From NCBI RefSeq assembly GCF_044793635.1, contig NZ_CP084992.1, forward strand, positions 1,550,001 through 1,614,000: 64,000 nt of DNA, written 5' to 3'. The stretch's first letter is position 1. Every line of letters begins with the position of its first letter. The notes beneath the pieces are model-generated. The model was not told the DNA's origin. It did no database searches and was given only the letters and a program-made list of their open reading frames with translations. This document shows, piece by piece, positions 46,528 through 54,383 of this stretch. Source of the stretch: Virgibacillus_F necropolis_A. Its GTDB lineage: Bacteria; Bacillota; Bacilli; Bacillales; Amphibacillaceae. A program made the translations under genes and the position numbers.

Positions 46528-47160
46528 TCAGGAAGGTCTGTTATCCATTTTCTTAAAAATTTGCATGGAAAACCACATACATCCTACTGTCATAATACTA
46601 ATTGAAAAAAATGGGAGAACACCGGGGTATTCTAGAGAAAAGTATGTTACACCAATAACAAACACACCCGAGGCAATCGTATAATGAATTTTTGTCAATC
46701 CGATTATTAATGCATTTCTAATATGGTGAAACCAATTTGCTTGATAATGTGCTAGTAATGGAAAACACCATATAACAATAATGGTATAGAGAAATACTAC
46801 AAGATAAAATGCGAATGGAATGACAAAAAATATTTCACCCGCTGAACTCGCAATCACTCTATAATTTGCATAAAGCAAACCTCCACCGATTGATAGTAAC
46901 CATCCCAGGATATTAGCACTAATGAAATCTTGGCGATATATATGCTTAAAAGTTTGCCATATCTTAATCTCCTGATCTCCCATTATCCATTTTCTGGACA
47001 CCCCTAGCGCCGCTACTGTAGCAGGAAAAACTCCACCTACTATTAGCCCTAGTAAAGAAAATAAGATCCATAATAAATTAACAATTGCCAGACGCATAAT
47101 CCATTGAAGTATAAAATCAAGTGATGATACTACTCCTTTACCATTCATGTTCCTCGTCAC
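46528..47160 (-). CDS. DUF624 / YesL-family membrane protein
   Basis: 210-aa membrane protein with about five helices. The N-terminal INLLWILFSLLGLIVGGVFPATVAALGVSRKW block is the YesL family signature. Its function is unknown. It lies between the MalG-type permease and the secreted arabinanase, mirroring the YesL/CUT1 association at 21082-27616. Confidence 0.85.
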   Translation of the reverse strand: MTRNMNGKGVVSSLDFILQWIMRLAIVNLLWILFSLLGLIVGGVFPATVAALGVSRKWIMGDQEIKIWQTFKHIYRQDFISANILGWLLSIGGGLLYANYRVIASSAGEIFFVIPFAFYLVVFLYTIIVIWCFPLLAHYQANWFHHIRNALIIGLTKIHYTIASGVFVIGVTYFSLEYPGVLPFFSISIMTVGCMWFSMQIFKKMDNRPS

Positions 47161-47184
47161 CTCTTATTCTATTAATGCTATATT

Positions 47185-48024
47185 TTACCCTTTTACTCCT
47201 CCAACCGTAAGCCCTGCAACAAAGTAACGTTGGAAGAATATAAATAGAATAATGATTGGAATAATCGTCATTATAGATCCGGCAATTAATACATCATAAT
47301 TATTTCCGTATGGTGTTAGTAAAGTAGCTAAGCCAACCGGTAAAGTGAACATATCGTTAGATCGTAATACAATTAACGGCCAAAGAAAATTATTCCAGCT
47401 ACCAAGTCCTTGTAGAATCGCCATTGCAGCTAAAGATGGTACCATTAATGGCAACATAATTTTGAAAAATATGCCATATTCAGTAGATCCATCAATTCTT
47501 GCAGCATCCATCAATTCCTTAGGTAGACCTAAAGCATATTGTCTAAAGAAAAAGACAGCAATCGGTGCCACAATCATAGGGAGTACAACACCTGTATAGG
47601 TATTTATCAAATGCATGCTAATCATTAATTGGAAGAGAGGCAACATTAATATTTCAAATGGAATCATCAATATAAACAAAACAAGTACAAAGAAAAAGTT
47701 TCTACCTTTAAAATCATATATGGCTAATGCATACCCAACCATAGATGAGAAAAATAGGGATAGGACAATGGTAATTGCTGAAATCATTAAGCTATTTCCG
47801 TACCATGTCCAGTAGTCGCTTGCCTGAGTAAATATGTAGATATAATTATCTAAATTTAATGTACTGGGATCAAAGGTTAAACTAATACCATTACGCATCA
47901 ACACTTTTGATGATCTAAATGAAGAAATCAGCAAACTAAAAAGTGGAAATAGCGCTATAAAGGATATTACACAGAAACTAAGATTTATTATCCATTTTAA
48001 TGAAGTATTTTTTTTCTCTTTCAT
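47185..48024 (-). CDS. araQ: Arabino-oligosaccharide ABC permease, MalG type (AraQ-like)
   Basis: 279 aa, six helices. EAA loop LMDAARIDGSTEYGIFFKIMLPLMVP. The conserved C-terminus FQRYFVAGLTVGGVKG is typical of CUT1 MalG partners. It is preceded by araP-like with a 3-bp gap and GGGAGG ribosome site. The import of arabino-oligosaccharides is inferred from the surrounding hydrolases. Confidence 0.9.
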   Translation of the reverse strand: MKEKKNTSLKWIINLSFCVISFIALFPLFSLLISSFRSSKVLMRNGISLTFDPSTLNLDNYIYIFTQASDYWTWYGNSLMISAITIVLSLFFSSMVGYALAIYDFKGRNFFFVLVLFILMIPFEILMLPLFQLMISMHLINTYTGVVLPMIVAPIAVFFFRQYALGLPKELMDAARIDGSTEYGIFFKIMLPLMVPSLAAMAILQGLGSWNNFLWPLIVLRSNDMFTLPVGLATLLTPYGNNYDVLIAGSIMTIIPIIILFIFFQRYFVAGLTVGGVKG

Positions 48025-48027
48025 TTA

Positions 48028-48966
48028 TTAATCCTCCCTTTTAAAGGCCCCTGTTAGAATTAGTTGAACAAAGCTAATAACTAGGATTATTAACATTAAT
48101 ACAACACCTATTGCTGCTCCAAAACCCATGTCGTTTTGTTGAATCCCTTGTTGATACAGATAACCAACGACTGTCAAACCTATATTACCCGGTGAACCAG
48201 CCGTCCAGAAAACAAAACTTTCCTCAAACATTCGGAATCCGTTTATAATTGAAATAGTAGAAACAAAGATAGTTACGGGTTTTAGAAATGGAAGCGTAAC
48301 AAATCTAAACTTCTGGAACATTGTAGCCCCATCAATTTCTGCCGCTTCATATAACTCCTTTGGTACATTCTGTAAAGCAGCGAGAAAATATAAAATATTT
48401 ACACCCATCCAACGCCAAGAACAAAGCAAAACCATTAAAAACATTCCCGACCAGGCATTGTATCTCCAATTTACAGGATCAAAGCCCAGCCAATTAAGGA
48501 TTTGGTTTGCTGCCGCAGTATCAGTTTCACCAAACATTAGTCGGAAAATCATACCAGCAACAATCGTTGAAGTTAACGCTGGAATAAATAAAGAGGCTCG
48601 AAAAATCGTTTTATTTTTCGTAAACTTAGAGTCTAATAAAACGGATAATAAAATTGGAATCGCTACCAAAATGATCACTGTTAAAATCACATAAATAGTA
48701 GTATTAGATAGTGCTTTGTAAAAAGTAGGGTTAAAGACTCTTGAGTAATTATCTAATCCAATAAAAGTAATCTGGCCCGGTAATACACTTTGAAAACTCA
48801 TAATAATCGCTTTGATTGCTGGGTATAGAGATAAAATCAAAAATGAAATAATAAACGGTGCGACAAAAATATATGGCACTACCTTTTTCGAATTTAGAAA
48901 CCTTAAAAACTTATTAGGTTCCTTTGTTGCTGATTCCAGTCTATTACTATTGGATATTTTCGACAC
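48028..48966 (-). CDS. araP: Arabino-oligosaccharide ABC permease, MalF type (AraP-like)
   Basis: 312 aa, six helices after a polar N-terminus. EAA loop ELYEAAEIDGATMFQKFRFVTLPFLKP. It pairs with AraQ and the binding lipoprotein at 51071-52408. It is the second gene of the operon that starts with the GH51 gene at 50559. No ATPase gene is near. Confidence 0.9.
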   Translation of the reverse strand: MSKISNSNRLESATKEPNKFLRFLNSKKVVPYIFVAPFIISFLILSLYPAIKAIIMSFQSVLPGQITFIGLDNYSRVFNPTFYKALSNTTIYVILTVIILVAIPILLSVLLDSKFTKNKTIFRASLFIPALTSTIVAGMIFRLMFGETDTAAANQILNWLGFDPVNWRYNAWSGMFLMVLLCSWRWMGVNILYFLAALQNVPKELYEAAEIDGATMFQKFRFVTLPFLKPVTIFVSTISIINGFRMFEESFVFWTAGSPGNIGLTVVGYLYQQGIQQNDMGFGAAIGVVLMLIILVISFVQLILTGAFKRED

Positions 48967-49041
48967 CCAAAACCCTCCTCAGAAAATAGTTTTAGCCTAA
49001 GGGACAGAAAAAGTCCTGTCCTGATATGCTACTTGGCAGTA

Positions 49042-50559
49042 CTAATATTTTTTTAGACGAATTACATTCCAAGAAGTTTTTGATAGTCTAACCTCTAAAG
49101 TACCGTCTTCCAAGGAAGAACTTCCATTTCCGTGAGGCGCTACTGTTTGACGACTTGCTGTATTTACAGCTTTCAAATCATCATTTTCTAGAACAATGTG
49201 TTCAACAAGGCTATATCCTTCAAAACTTCTAACATCGCAAGATACAGTTATGGACTCTTCTAGGTTTTTATTAATCATAAAGATTGTTACTTCACCTTCG
49301 CCATTCTCCTCATTGTAAACAGCTGCACTATCAATATAAGGTACGTCCGTGAAATCTTTGCTATCATACTTTGGTGATGAAAGAATTGGTTTTAACGAAA
49401 CTCCTCTTCCATAAATAGATGCGTGCATATATGGATAGAAAATTGTTTGCTTCCAGGACCGGCCGTTATTTTCAGTCATAATTGGCGCAATAACATTTAC
49501 CAATTGTGCCAAACATGCCATTTTAACTCTATCTGCATGCTGTAAAAACGTAATTAGCATACTACCAACCAATAGGGCATCTTCAAAGTTATAATGATCT
49601 TCTAGCTGTGGAGGTGCAATTGACCATGGTTCAATCTCCTTGTCTGCATCTTTAGAATGATACCAAACATTCCACTCATCAAAACTTAAATTAATCGTCT
49701 TCTTACTACGATGTTTTGCCTTGATATAATCGCAGGTTGAGGTAACAGTCTTAATAAAGTGATCCATATCCATATTTTTCGCTAAGTAGTTTGCTGGATC
49801 GTTTGTACGGTTTCCATAATATTGATGAAGTGAGATGTAATCTACCTGTTCATATGCAATATCAAGAGTTGTTGCCTCATACTCCGGAAAAGTCGGCATT
49901 CCTGTATTTGAACTCCCACACGCGACAAGTTCGATGGTCGGATCTACTAGCTTCATAGCTTTGGCAGTTTCCTGCGCTATCCTTCCATATTCATGTGCCG
50001 TCTTATGACCAACTTGCCAAGGGCCATCCATCTCGTTACCAAGGCACCAAGTTTTTATGTTATGTGGAGCATCATACCCATGCGATTTTCTTAAATCGCT
50101 CCAGTATGTTCCACCTGGATGGTTCGTATATTCCAGTAAATTCCTTGCTGCATCAATTCCTCTAGTCCCTAAGTTAACTGCCATCATAACATCGGTATTA
50201 ACTTTCTTTGCCCAGTCAGCAAATTCATTCGTTCCTACTTCATTCGTCTCAACCGTTCTCCAAGCTAATTCCAAACGACTAGGTCGGTCTTCCTTCGGCC
50301 CCACACCATCCTCCCAGTTGTAAGCAGATACCATATTCCCACCGGGATACCTTACAATAGGAACTTGTAATTCTTTAACTAGTTCCATAACATCTTTACG
50401 AAAACCTTGCTCATCCGCTTCTGGATGACCTGGTTCATAAATTCCTCCATATACTGCACGACCAAGGTGTTCAATAAATGAGCCATATATTCGCTCGTCC
50501 ACCTTAGCAATTTCATAACTTTTGTCTAATACCATTTTTGCTTTTAATTGGTTCACCAT
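49042..50559 (-). CDS. abf2: GH51 alpha-L-arabinofuranosidase (second copy, Abf2 type)
   Basis: 505 aa, intracellular GH51. Seen: RIYGSFIEHLGRAVYGGIYEPGH, RYPGGNMVSAYNWEDGVGPK, the acid/base Glu in CLGNEMDGPW and the nucleophile Glu in NLSFDEWNVWY. It is closer to B. subtilis Abf2/AbfA of the CLGNEMDGPWQ type than the copy at 40091-41578 and presumably has a different linkage preference. It is promoter-proximal in the arabinan operon behind AraR and cre sites. Confidence 0.94.
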   Translation of the reverse strand: MVNQLKAKMVLDKSYEIAKVDERIYGSFIEHLGRAVYGGIYEPGHPEADEQGFRKDVMELVKELQVPIVRYPGGNMVSAYNWEDGVGPKEDRPSRLELAWRTVETNEVGTNEFADWAKKVNTDVMMAVNLGTRGIDAARNLLEYTNHPGGTYWSDLRKSHGYDAPHNIKTWCLGNEMDGPWQVGHKTAHEYGRIAQETAKAMKLVDPTIELVACGSSNTGMPTFPEYEATTLDIAYEQVDYISLHQYYGNRTNDPANYLAKNMDMDHFIKTVTSTCDYIKAKHRSKKTINLSFDEWNVWYHSKDADKEIEPWSIAPPQLEDHYNFEDALLVGSMLITFLQHADRVKMACLAQLVNVIAPIMTENNGRSWKQTIFYPYMHASIYGRGVSLKPILSSPKYDSKDFTDVPYIDSAAVYNEENGEGEVTIFMINKNLEESITVSCDVRSFEGYSLVEHIVLENDDLKAVNTASRQTVAPHGNGSSSLEDGTLEVRLSKTSWNVIRLKKY

Positions 50560-50654
50560 TAATTAACACTCCTTTATAAAAATTTCATTCAACTTTCACC
50601 ATCTAATAAGTTATCGGGTTAAGTGCAAGGAAGTTCGTTACTAAGCCCTTTCTG

Positions 50655-50668
50655 TGTATCCGCTTTCA
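50655..50668 (-). promoter_or_regulatory. cre site in arabinan operon leader
   Basis: TGAAAGCGGATACA on the minus strand differs from the consensus at one position, suggesting CcpA control downstream of the promoter. Confidence 0.65.
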
Positions 50669-50733
50669 ATAAGTATGAAAAATCGCTAACGAGATCACGG
50701 AATACTTATGTAAACCTATAATTCAAGTCTATT

Positions 50734-50750
50734 AGTTGTACGTATAAGTT
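50734..50750. promoter_or_regulatory. AraR-like operator, promoter-proximal
   Basis: AGTTGTACGTATAAGTT, close to the B. subtilis AraR box (TTGTACGTACAA core). It lies directly downstream of the -10 of the abf2 promoter. Confidence 0.7.
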
Positions 50751-50761
50751 ATGTTAGTTAG

Positions 50762-50790
50762 ATTATATATAAATATTCTATTTATTTCAA
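50762..50790 (-). promoter_or_regulatory. Promoter of the arabinan operon (abf2)
   Basis: On the minus strand TTGAAA (50785-50790), 17 bases, TATAAT (50762-50767). It gives a leader of about 200 nt before abf2. Confidence 0.75.
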
Positions 50791-50934
50791 CAGCTTTTTT
50801 AATATTTTACTAAGAATATAATTATATACCTAGGAATAATGATCTGTATCCCTGTATGGATTCAATTCATTGATTAAATATGAGCGTGATATACTTTAGC
50901 AAATATTTGTATAACCCTTAATCAGCAGCTATTT

Positions 50935-50950
50935 AATTGTACGTATAAAT
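50935..50950. promoter_or_regulatory. AraR-like operator, distal
   Basis: AATTGTACGTATAAAT, upstream of the abf2 promoter by about 145 bp and near the end of the araN-like gene. Confidence 0.6.
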
Positions 50951-51023
50951 AATTCCCGTTCACTTCTTAAGAGATCAAGAAGCCCTTTCATTATTATTCT
51001 CATCTCAGATTTTCTAGGTATAC

Positions 51024-51067
51024 AAAAATAGATTGCAAGGCACAAAGATATATACCCTGCAATCTAT
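51024..51067 (-). terminator. Terminator of the araN-like gene
   Basis: On the minus strand ATAGATTGCA / TGCAATCTAT perfect 10-bp stem followed by TTTTTG, four bases after the stop codon. Confidence 0.85.
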
Positions 51068-51070
51068 CTT

Positions 51071-52408
51071 TTATTGAATGTTAGCTTCTATTGTCTCCTG
51101 TGCTTGTTTAAGTGCCTCCTCGGCGGTTGCAGATTGTTGTCTAAGAACACTATTAAATACGTTCGTATTAATCTCCGTCGCTACATCCGGTGTATACTCT
51201 GTAACATTCACCGCATTAATTTCATCTTTAACAGCTAGGAATGTATCAAAGATATCGTCACCAAAATATTCATAATACTTATTATCTGCTTTGATTGCTT
51301 CACTTTCCCAAACATCATGACGTGGAGGAACAAAGCCTAATACTGTCCATATTTTTTTATTTGCTTCTTTAGTTAGTTTCGCAAAGGCTAAAAATTCTTT
51401 TGCTAGTTCAGCATGTTCTGTTTGGTTTGTAACAACAGTTCCCGTACCACCCATACCAGCTGAACGGTTACCACCAGCTTCCCAAGCAGGCATTGGACGA
51501 ATTGCCATCTTACCTTTTAGATCTGGCATGTAGTCTAAAAATCTCCCCATATACCATGCAGGCATAGAAACAGATGCAGCTCCACCGTCATTCATATAAG
51601 CATAAAATTCTTCTGCGTGTGGATCACCTCCAGGAGTTAGTTCAGCAATTTCATACTTGTAAATCATGTCATGTAAGAATTCTAAGGTCTTAACATTTGC
51701 TTCATTATAAACTGTCAGTTCCCCTTCATCATTAAAGAAATCAGAACCCCGTTGACTAATCATTTGAAAATAAGTCATGTAATCTCCTGAATGAGCTGTT
51801 GTCATCATAGCATCCGTGTTGGCGACAACTTTTTTCCCAGCCTCAACGTAGTCATCCCACGTTTTAATGGAATCTATATCCACTCCGGCTGCGTCCATAA
51901 TTTCCTTGTTGTAATACATTACTGAAGTACCAACGTGGGTTGGCATGCCATAATATTTACCATCTTTTCCATATATTTCAAAACGCGACTTGACGAATTT
52001 ATCTATAACAGGGTCAACATATTCGTTCATCGGTAACAACTGTGGTTCACCTTGTAAATAATTGGGGAAGCGCCCAATCTCTATATCGGCAATATCAGGA
52101 GCACCTGTACCAGATTGTAATGCTAATAATAAATTGTTATGCATTTGATCAAATGGGAACGTCTCTGCAACTAATTTAATCGGCCTGTCAGGATTTGCCT
52201 CATTCCAACGAGGCACTGCATCTTTAAAAAAGTCCATGTGCAATTCAACAAATGTCCAATACGTCAATTCTGTTGCATTTTCAACATCGCTACCAATCAC
52301 TTCTGATTCAGTGGCTTCCCCTGAACTGGACTCACTATCACCACTACAGGCCACTAAAAATAATGCCATTATTCCAAAAATTAAAGCTAGCAGGTTTTTC
52401 TTCTTCAT
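51071..52408 (-). CDS. araN: ABC transporter sugar-binding lipoprotein (AraN-like)
   Basis: 445 aa, CUT1 binding protein. Signal peptide with lipobox LFLVAC (Cys21), then an acidic Ser/Glu linker and ATELTYWTFVELHMDFFKDAV. It should deliver arabino-oligosaccharides to AraPQ. It is transcribed alone: its own promoter (52687-52715) and terminator bracket it, so it can be made in excess of the permeases. Confidence 0.9.
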   Translation of the reverse strand: MKKKNLLALIFGIMALFLVACSGDSESSSGEATESEVIGSDVENATELTYWTFVELHMDFFKDAVPRWNEANPDRPIKLVAETFPFDQMHNNLLLALQSGTGAPDIADIEIGRFPNYLQGEPQLLPMNEYVDPVIDKFVKSRFEIYGKDGKYYGMPTHVGTSVMYYNKEIMDAAGVDIDSIKTWDDYVEAGKKVVANTDAMMTTAHSGDYMTYFQMISQRGSDFFNDEGELTVYNEANVKTLEFLHDMIYKYEIAELTPGGDPHAEEFYAYMNDGGAASVSMPAWYMGRFLDYMPDLKGKMAIRPMPAWEAGGNRSAGMGGTGTVVTNQTEHAELAKEFLAFAKLTKEANKKIWTVLGFVPPRHDVWESEAIKADNKYYEYFGDDIFDTFLAVKDEINAVNVTEYTPDVATEINTNVFNSVLRQQSATAEEALKQAQETIEANIQ

Positions 52409-52439
52409 TATTCTACCCCCTGTTTTTTAATATGGATTT

Positions 52440-52453
52440 ATAAAGCGCTTTCA
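52440..52453 (-). promoter_or_regulatory. cre site just upstream of araN-like gene
   Basis: TGAAAGCGCTTTAT on the minus strand, 12 of 14 with the consensus including the full TGAAAGCGCTTT core. It lies 230 nt downstream of the promoter, so CcpA would act as a roadblock. Confidence 0.7.
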
Positions 52454-52686
52454 ATTACTGAAAAGCCAAGCAATGAATTTTCACCCCCTATGCTGATTAA
52501 AACATAAAATTTTGAGATAACTTGGTCGCACATCCAAATTAAAGTGATTATAGAAACCCAAAGCTGATATAATGAACTAGCAAATTGAAAAAGGACTAGA
52601 ATTCCTATAGTCACGTAATGTTGATGTACGAACATGTTACCCCGCTTCAAAAAGTAAGACAATTTAGAAGGATGTTATTAATGTAA

Positions 52687-52715
52687 ATATTAACACTACT
52701 ATAAATCATAGTCAA
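52687..52715 (-). promoter_or_regulatory. Promoter of araN-like gene
   Basis: On the minus strand TTGACT (52710-52715), 17 bases, TAATAT (52687-52692). An AraR-like box lies about 27 bp upstream. Confidence 0.75.
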
Positions 52716-52741
52716 TAAGTTTCCCACTAAAATCACATCAA

Positions 52742-52755
52742 CTTATACGTATGTG
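52742..52755. promoter_or_regulatory. AraR-like box upstream of araN promoter
   Basis: CTTATACGTATGTG, with TACGTA at its centre. A weaker half-site ACATACGTTGC follows near 52786-52796. Confidence 0.5.
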
Positions 52756-52850
52756 GAATGAGTATCATGAAACAATCCAAATTGGACATACGTTGCCAGT
52801 AAGCCATACACCCGTGTATCGGCTTTTCAGTTTTAATTCAATGCCCACAA

Positions 52851-52878
52851 AAATAGGTTATCCATATGCGGATAACCT
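52851..52878 (-). terminator. Terminator of araR
   Basis: On the minus strand AGGTTATCC / GGATAACCT 9-bp stem with 6-base loop, followed by ATTTTTG. It begins at the araR stop codon. Confidence 0.85.
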
Positions 52879-53990
52879 TAAGGATTGAGTTTTTTCGAGG
52901 AATTTCGTACAACAAGTTTAGGTTCGAACACAACAGATTTCACCTGATCAAGAGATTTTTTTTGATTACCGCTTTTTTCTTTTATTAAATCTAAAATCAC
53001 CTTTGCTGCAGTCTGTCCTATTACGCTTTTTGGGTGTTCCACAGTAGTTAACTTTACTTCAGATACTTTTGCTAGGAAGGAATCATCATAACCAACTAAG
53101 GAAATGTCACCTGGTACATTTAAATTCTTTTCCCGCAAAACATCCAGCAACTCAATAGCAAGTTCGTCATTGTAACAGGCAATAGCCGTTGGTTTATCCC
53201 CATTCGATTTAGCCAACAATTTTTTTAATTCATCTACTGTCTTCGATGCTTTTTCATGTGTGGAATATGATACTAAATTGTTAGGGTTAATTGGAACTTG
53301 ATTTGTACGATGTGCCTTTAAATATCCTTTCATCCGCTTTTTCCCCTGAATATCATCTGTTTTAAAAAAGCCAATGATATTTTTATGGCCAAGGCTGATA
53401 AGGTGTTCCGTTTGAATAAATCCACCTTTTTCGTCATCCATTGTGATACTCAATGGTTCTAATGCATCATAATCTGCATTAATCATTATGTAAGGTATAT
53501 TTTGGCTCTCTAAATTTAAATAGTAATTAATATTAGGATTTGATATAGCACTTTTTGTTGGTTCAACAATTACACCATCAAAATTTTGAGAAAGGATCTT
53601 TTCTAGGACATTTTTTTCAGTTTCATGATTATTATTGGTACTAAACAAACTAACATTATATCCATTTTTACTTAAGATTTCCTCGGCACCTCTAATTATT
53701 GATGGAAAAATATAATCAGATATATAGGTGGTTATTATAGCAATATCTTTTGAGTTGTTACTTATTGTTTGGTCAATTTCTGTTCGATCAGCACAAAATG
53801 TACCAGAACCCTGTTCTCTATACAGCCACCCTTCCGTAACCATATCCCCGATTGCCAACCTAACCGTATGACGACTAACACCGAATTCTTTCATTAATTC
53901 ACTTTCAGAGCTGATCTTCTCATTTGGAAGGTAGGATCCATCTAATATTTTTGATTTAATTGCTTGTTTTACAGTATTATATTTTGTCAT
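52878..53990 (-). CDS. araR: Arabinose repressor AraR (GntR HTH + LacI-type sensor)
   Basis: 370 aa. The N-terminal GntR winged helix (about 1-67) includes EKISSESELMKEFGVSRHTVRLAIGDM. The C-terminal domain is a LacI/GalR-type sugar-binding domain (DIAIITTYISDYIFPSIIRGAE onward). This chimeric layout is that of AraR, which is released from DNA by L-arabinose. The ATG at 53990 has AGAGGTG upstream; the frame opens three codons earlier at a GTG. Boxes with an ACGTAT centre occur upstream of abf2, araN, araR and araD. Confidence 0.94.
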   Translation of the reverse strand: MTKYNTVKQAIKSKILDGSYLPNEKISSESELMKEFGVSRHTVRLAIGDMVTEGWLYREQGSGTFCADRTEIDQTISNNSKDIAIITTYISDYIFPSIIRGAEEILSKNGYNVSLFSTNNNHETEKNVLEKILSQNFDGVIVEPTKSAISNPNINYYLNLESQNIPYIMINADYDALEPLSITMDDEKGGFIQTEHLISLGHKNIIGFFKTDDIQGKKRMKGYLKAHRTNQVPINPNNLVSYSTHEKASKTVDELKKLLAKSNGDKPTAIACYNDELAIELLDVLREKNLNVPGDISLVGYDDSFLAKVSEVKLTTVEHPKSVIGQTAAKVILDLIKEKSGNQKKSLDQVKSVVFEPKLVVRNSSKKLNP

Positions 53991-54029
53991 AATTAACACC
54001 TCTACCTTAAAACATATAAGTTATTTTGA

Positions 54030-54197
54030 ACAAAAGCGCAAGCGCCCGGTTATTGCCGTATGGCCTGGACGGAGCCGTATGAGATAAAGGAAACACGAAG
54101 AGCGTAAGCGATTCGATGTTAACTTATCGTAAGGAGGAGCCGGAAGGGCACTAGGCAATGTGCACTAGGCAATGGGCACTGGAGCTGGACGTGGCCC
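54030..54197. repeat. Dispersed intergenic repeat (GCGCAAGCGCC...GGAGCTGGAC type), copy 2
   Basis: Starts AAAAGCGCAAGCGCCCGG and ends GGGCACTGGAGCTGGAC. It is shorter than copy 1 (21736-21950), missing a central block, and has a local tandem repeat of GCACTAGGCAATG near its end. Confidence 0.75.
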
Positions 54198-54258
54198 TAC
54201 ATAGTGACCAAAATATTCAATGTCACATTTTATGTTTTCCTTACGTGTAAATAAAAAG

Positions 54259-54274
54259 TCAAACGTATAAGTGA
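54259..54274. promoter_or_regulatory. AraR-like box upstream of araR
   Basis: TCAAACGTATAAGTGA, suggesting autoregulation of araR as known in B. subtilis. Confidence 0.5.
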
Positions 54275-54330
54275 CTTAATAATATCACGTAAAATATATT
54301 AGAGCCAATAACAGGTGTGAAACTCGAACA

Positions 54331-54363
54331 TAAAACAGAGATCTGCTAGAAAGCAGACCCCTG
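54331..54363 (-). terminator. Terminator of araDBA
   Basis: On the minus strand a 12-bp stem (CAGGGGTCTGCT with AGCAGATCTCTG, two wobble pairs) and 4-base loop, followed by TTTTAT. Confidence 0.8.
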
Positions 54364-54383
54364 AACAAATTTTATTTAATCTC

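Larger units (their letters stand above)
50560..51023. other. Regulatory region of the arabinan operon
   Basis: No gene. It holds a cre box, a consensus-like promoter and two AraR-like boxes about 200 bp apart (separate entries). The distance between the boxes would allow DNA looping by AraR. Confidence 0.6.
52454..52850. other. Leader and promoter region of the araN-like gene
   Basis: No gene. It contains the araN promoter, an AraR-like box at 52742-52755, and a hairpin (AAGCC...GGCTT, 52800-52827). The transcribed leader is about 270 nt long and otherwise featureless to the eye. Confidence 0.5.
54000..54330. other. araR upstream region
   Basis: No gene. It holds the second GCGCAAGCGCC-type dispersed repeat and one AraR-like box (54259-54274). 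A clear promoter for araR was not identified. Confidence 0.5.

Noticed and set aside
52438..52662. 74-codon minus-strand frame in the araN leader
   Set aside because: It begins without a ribosome site, overlaps the cre box, and has no recognisable similarity.
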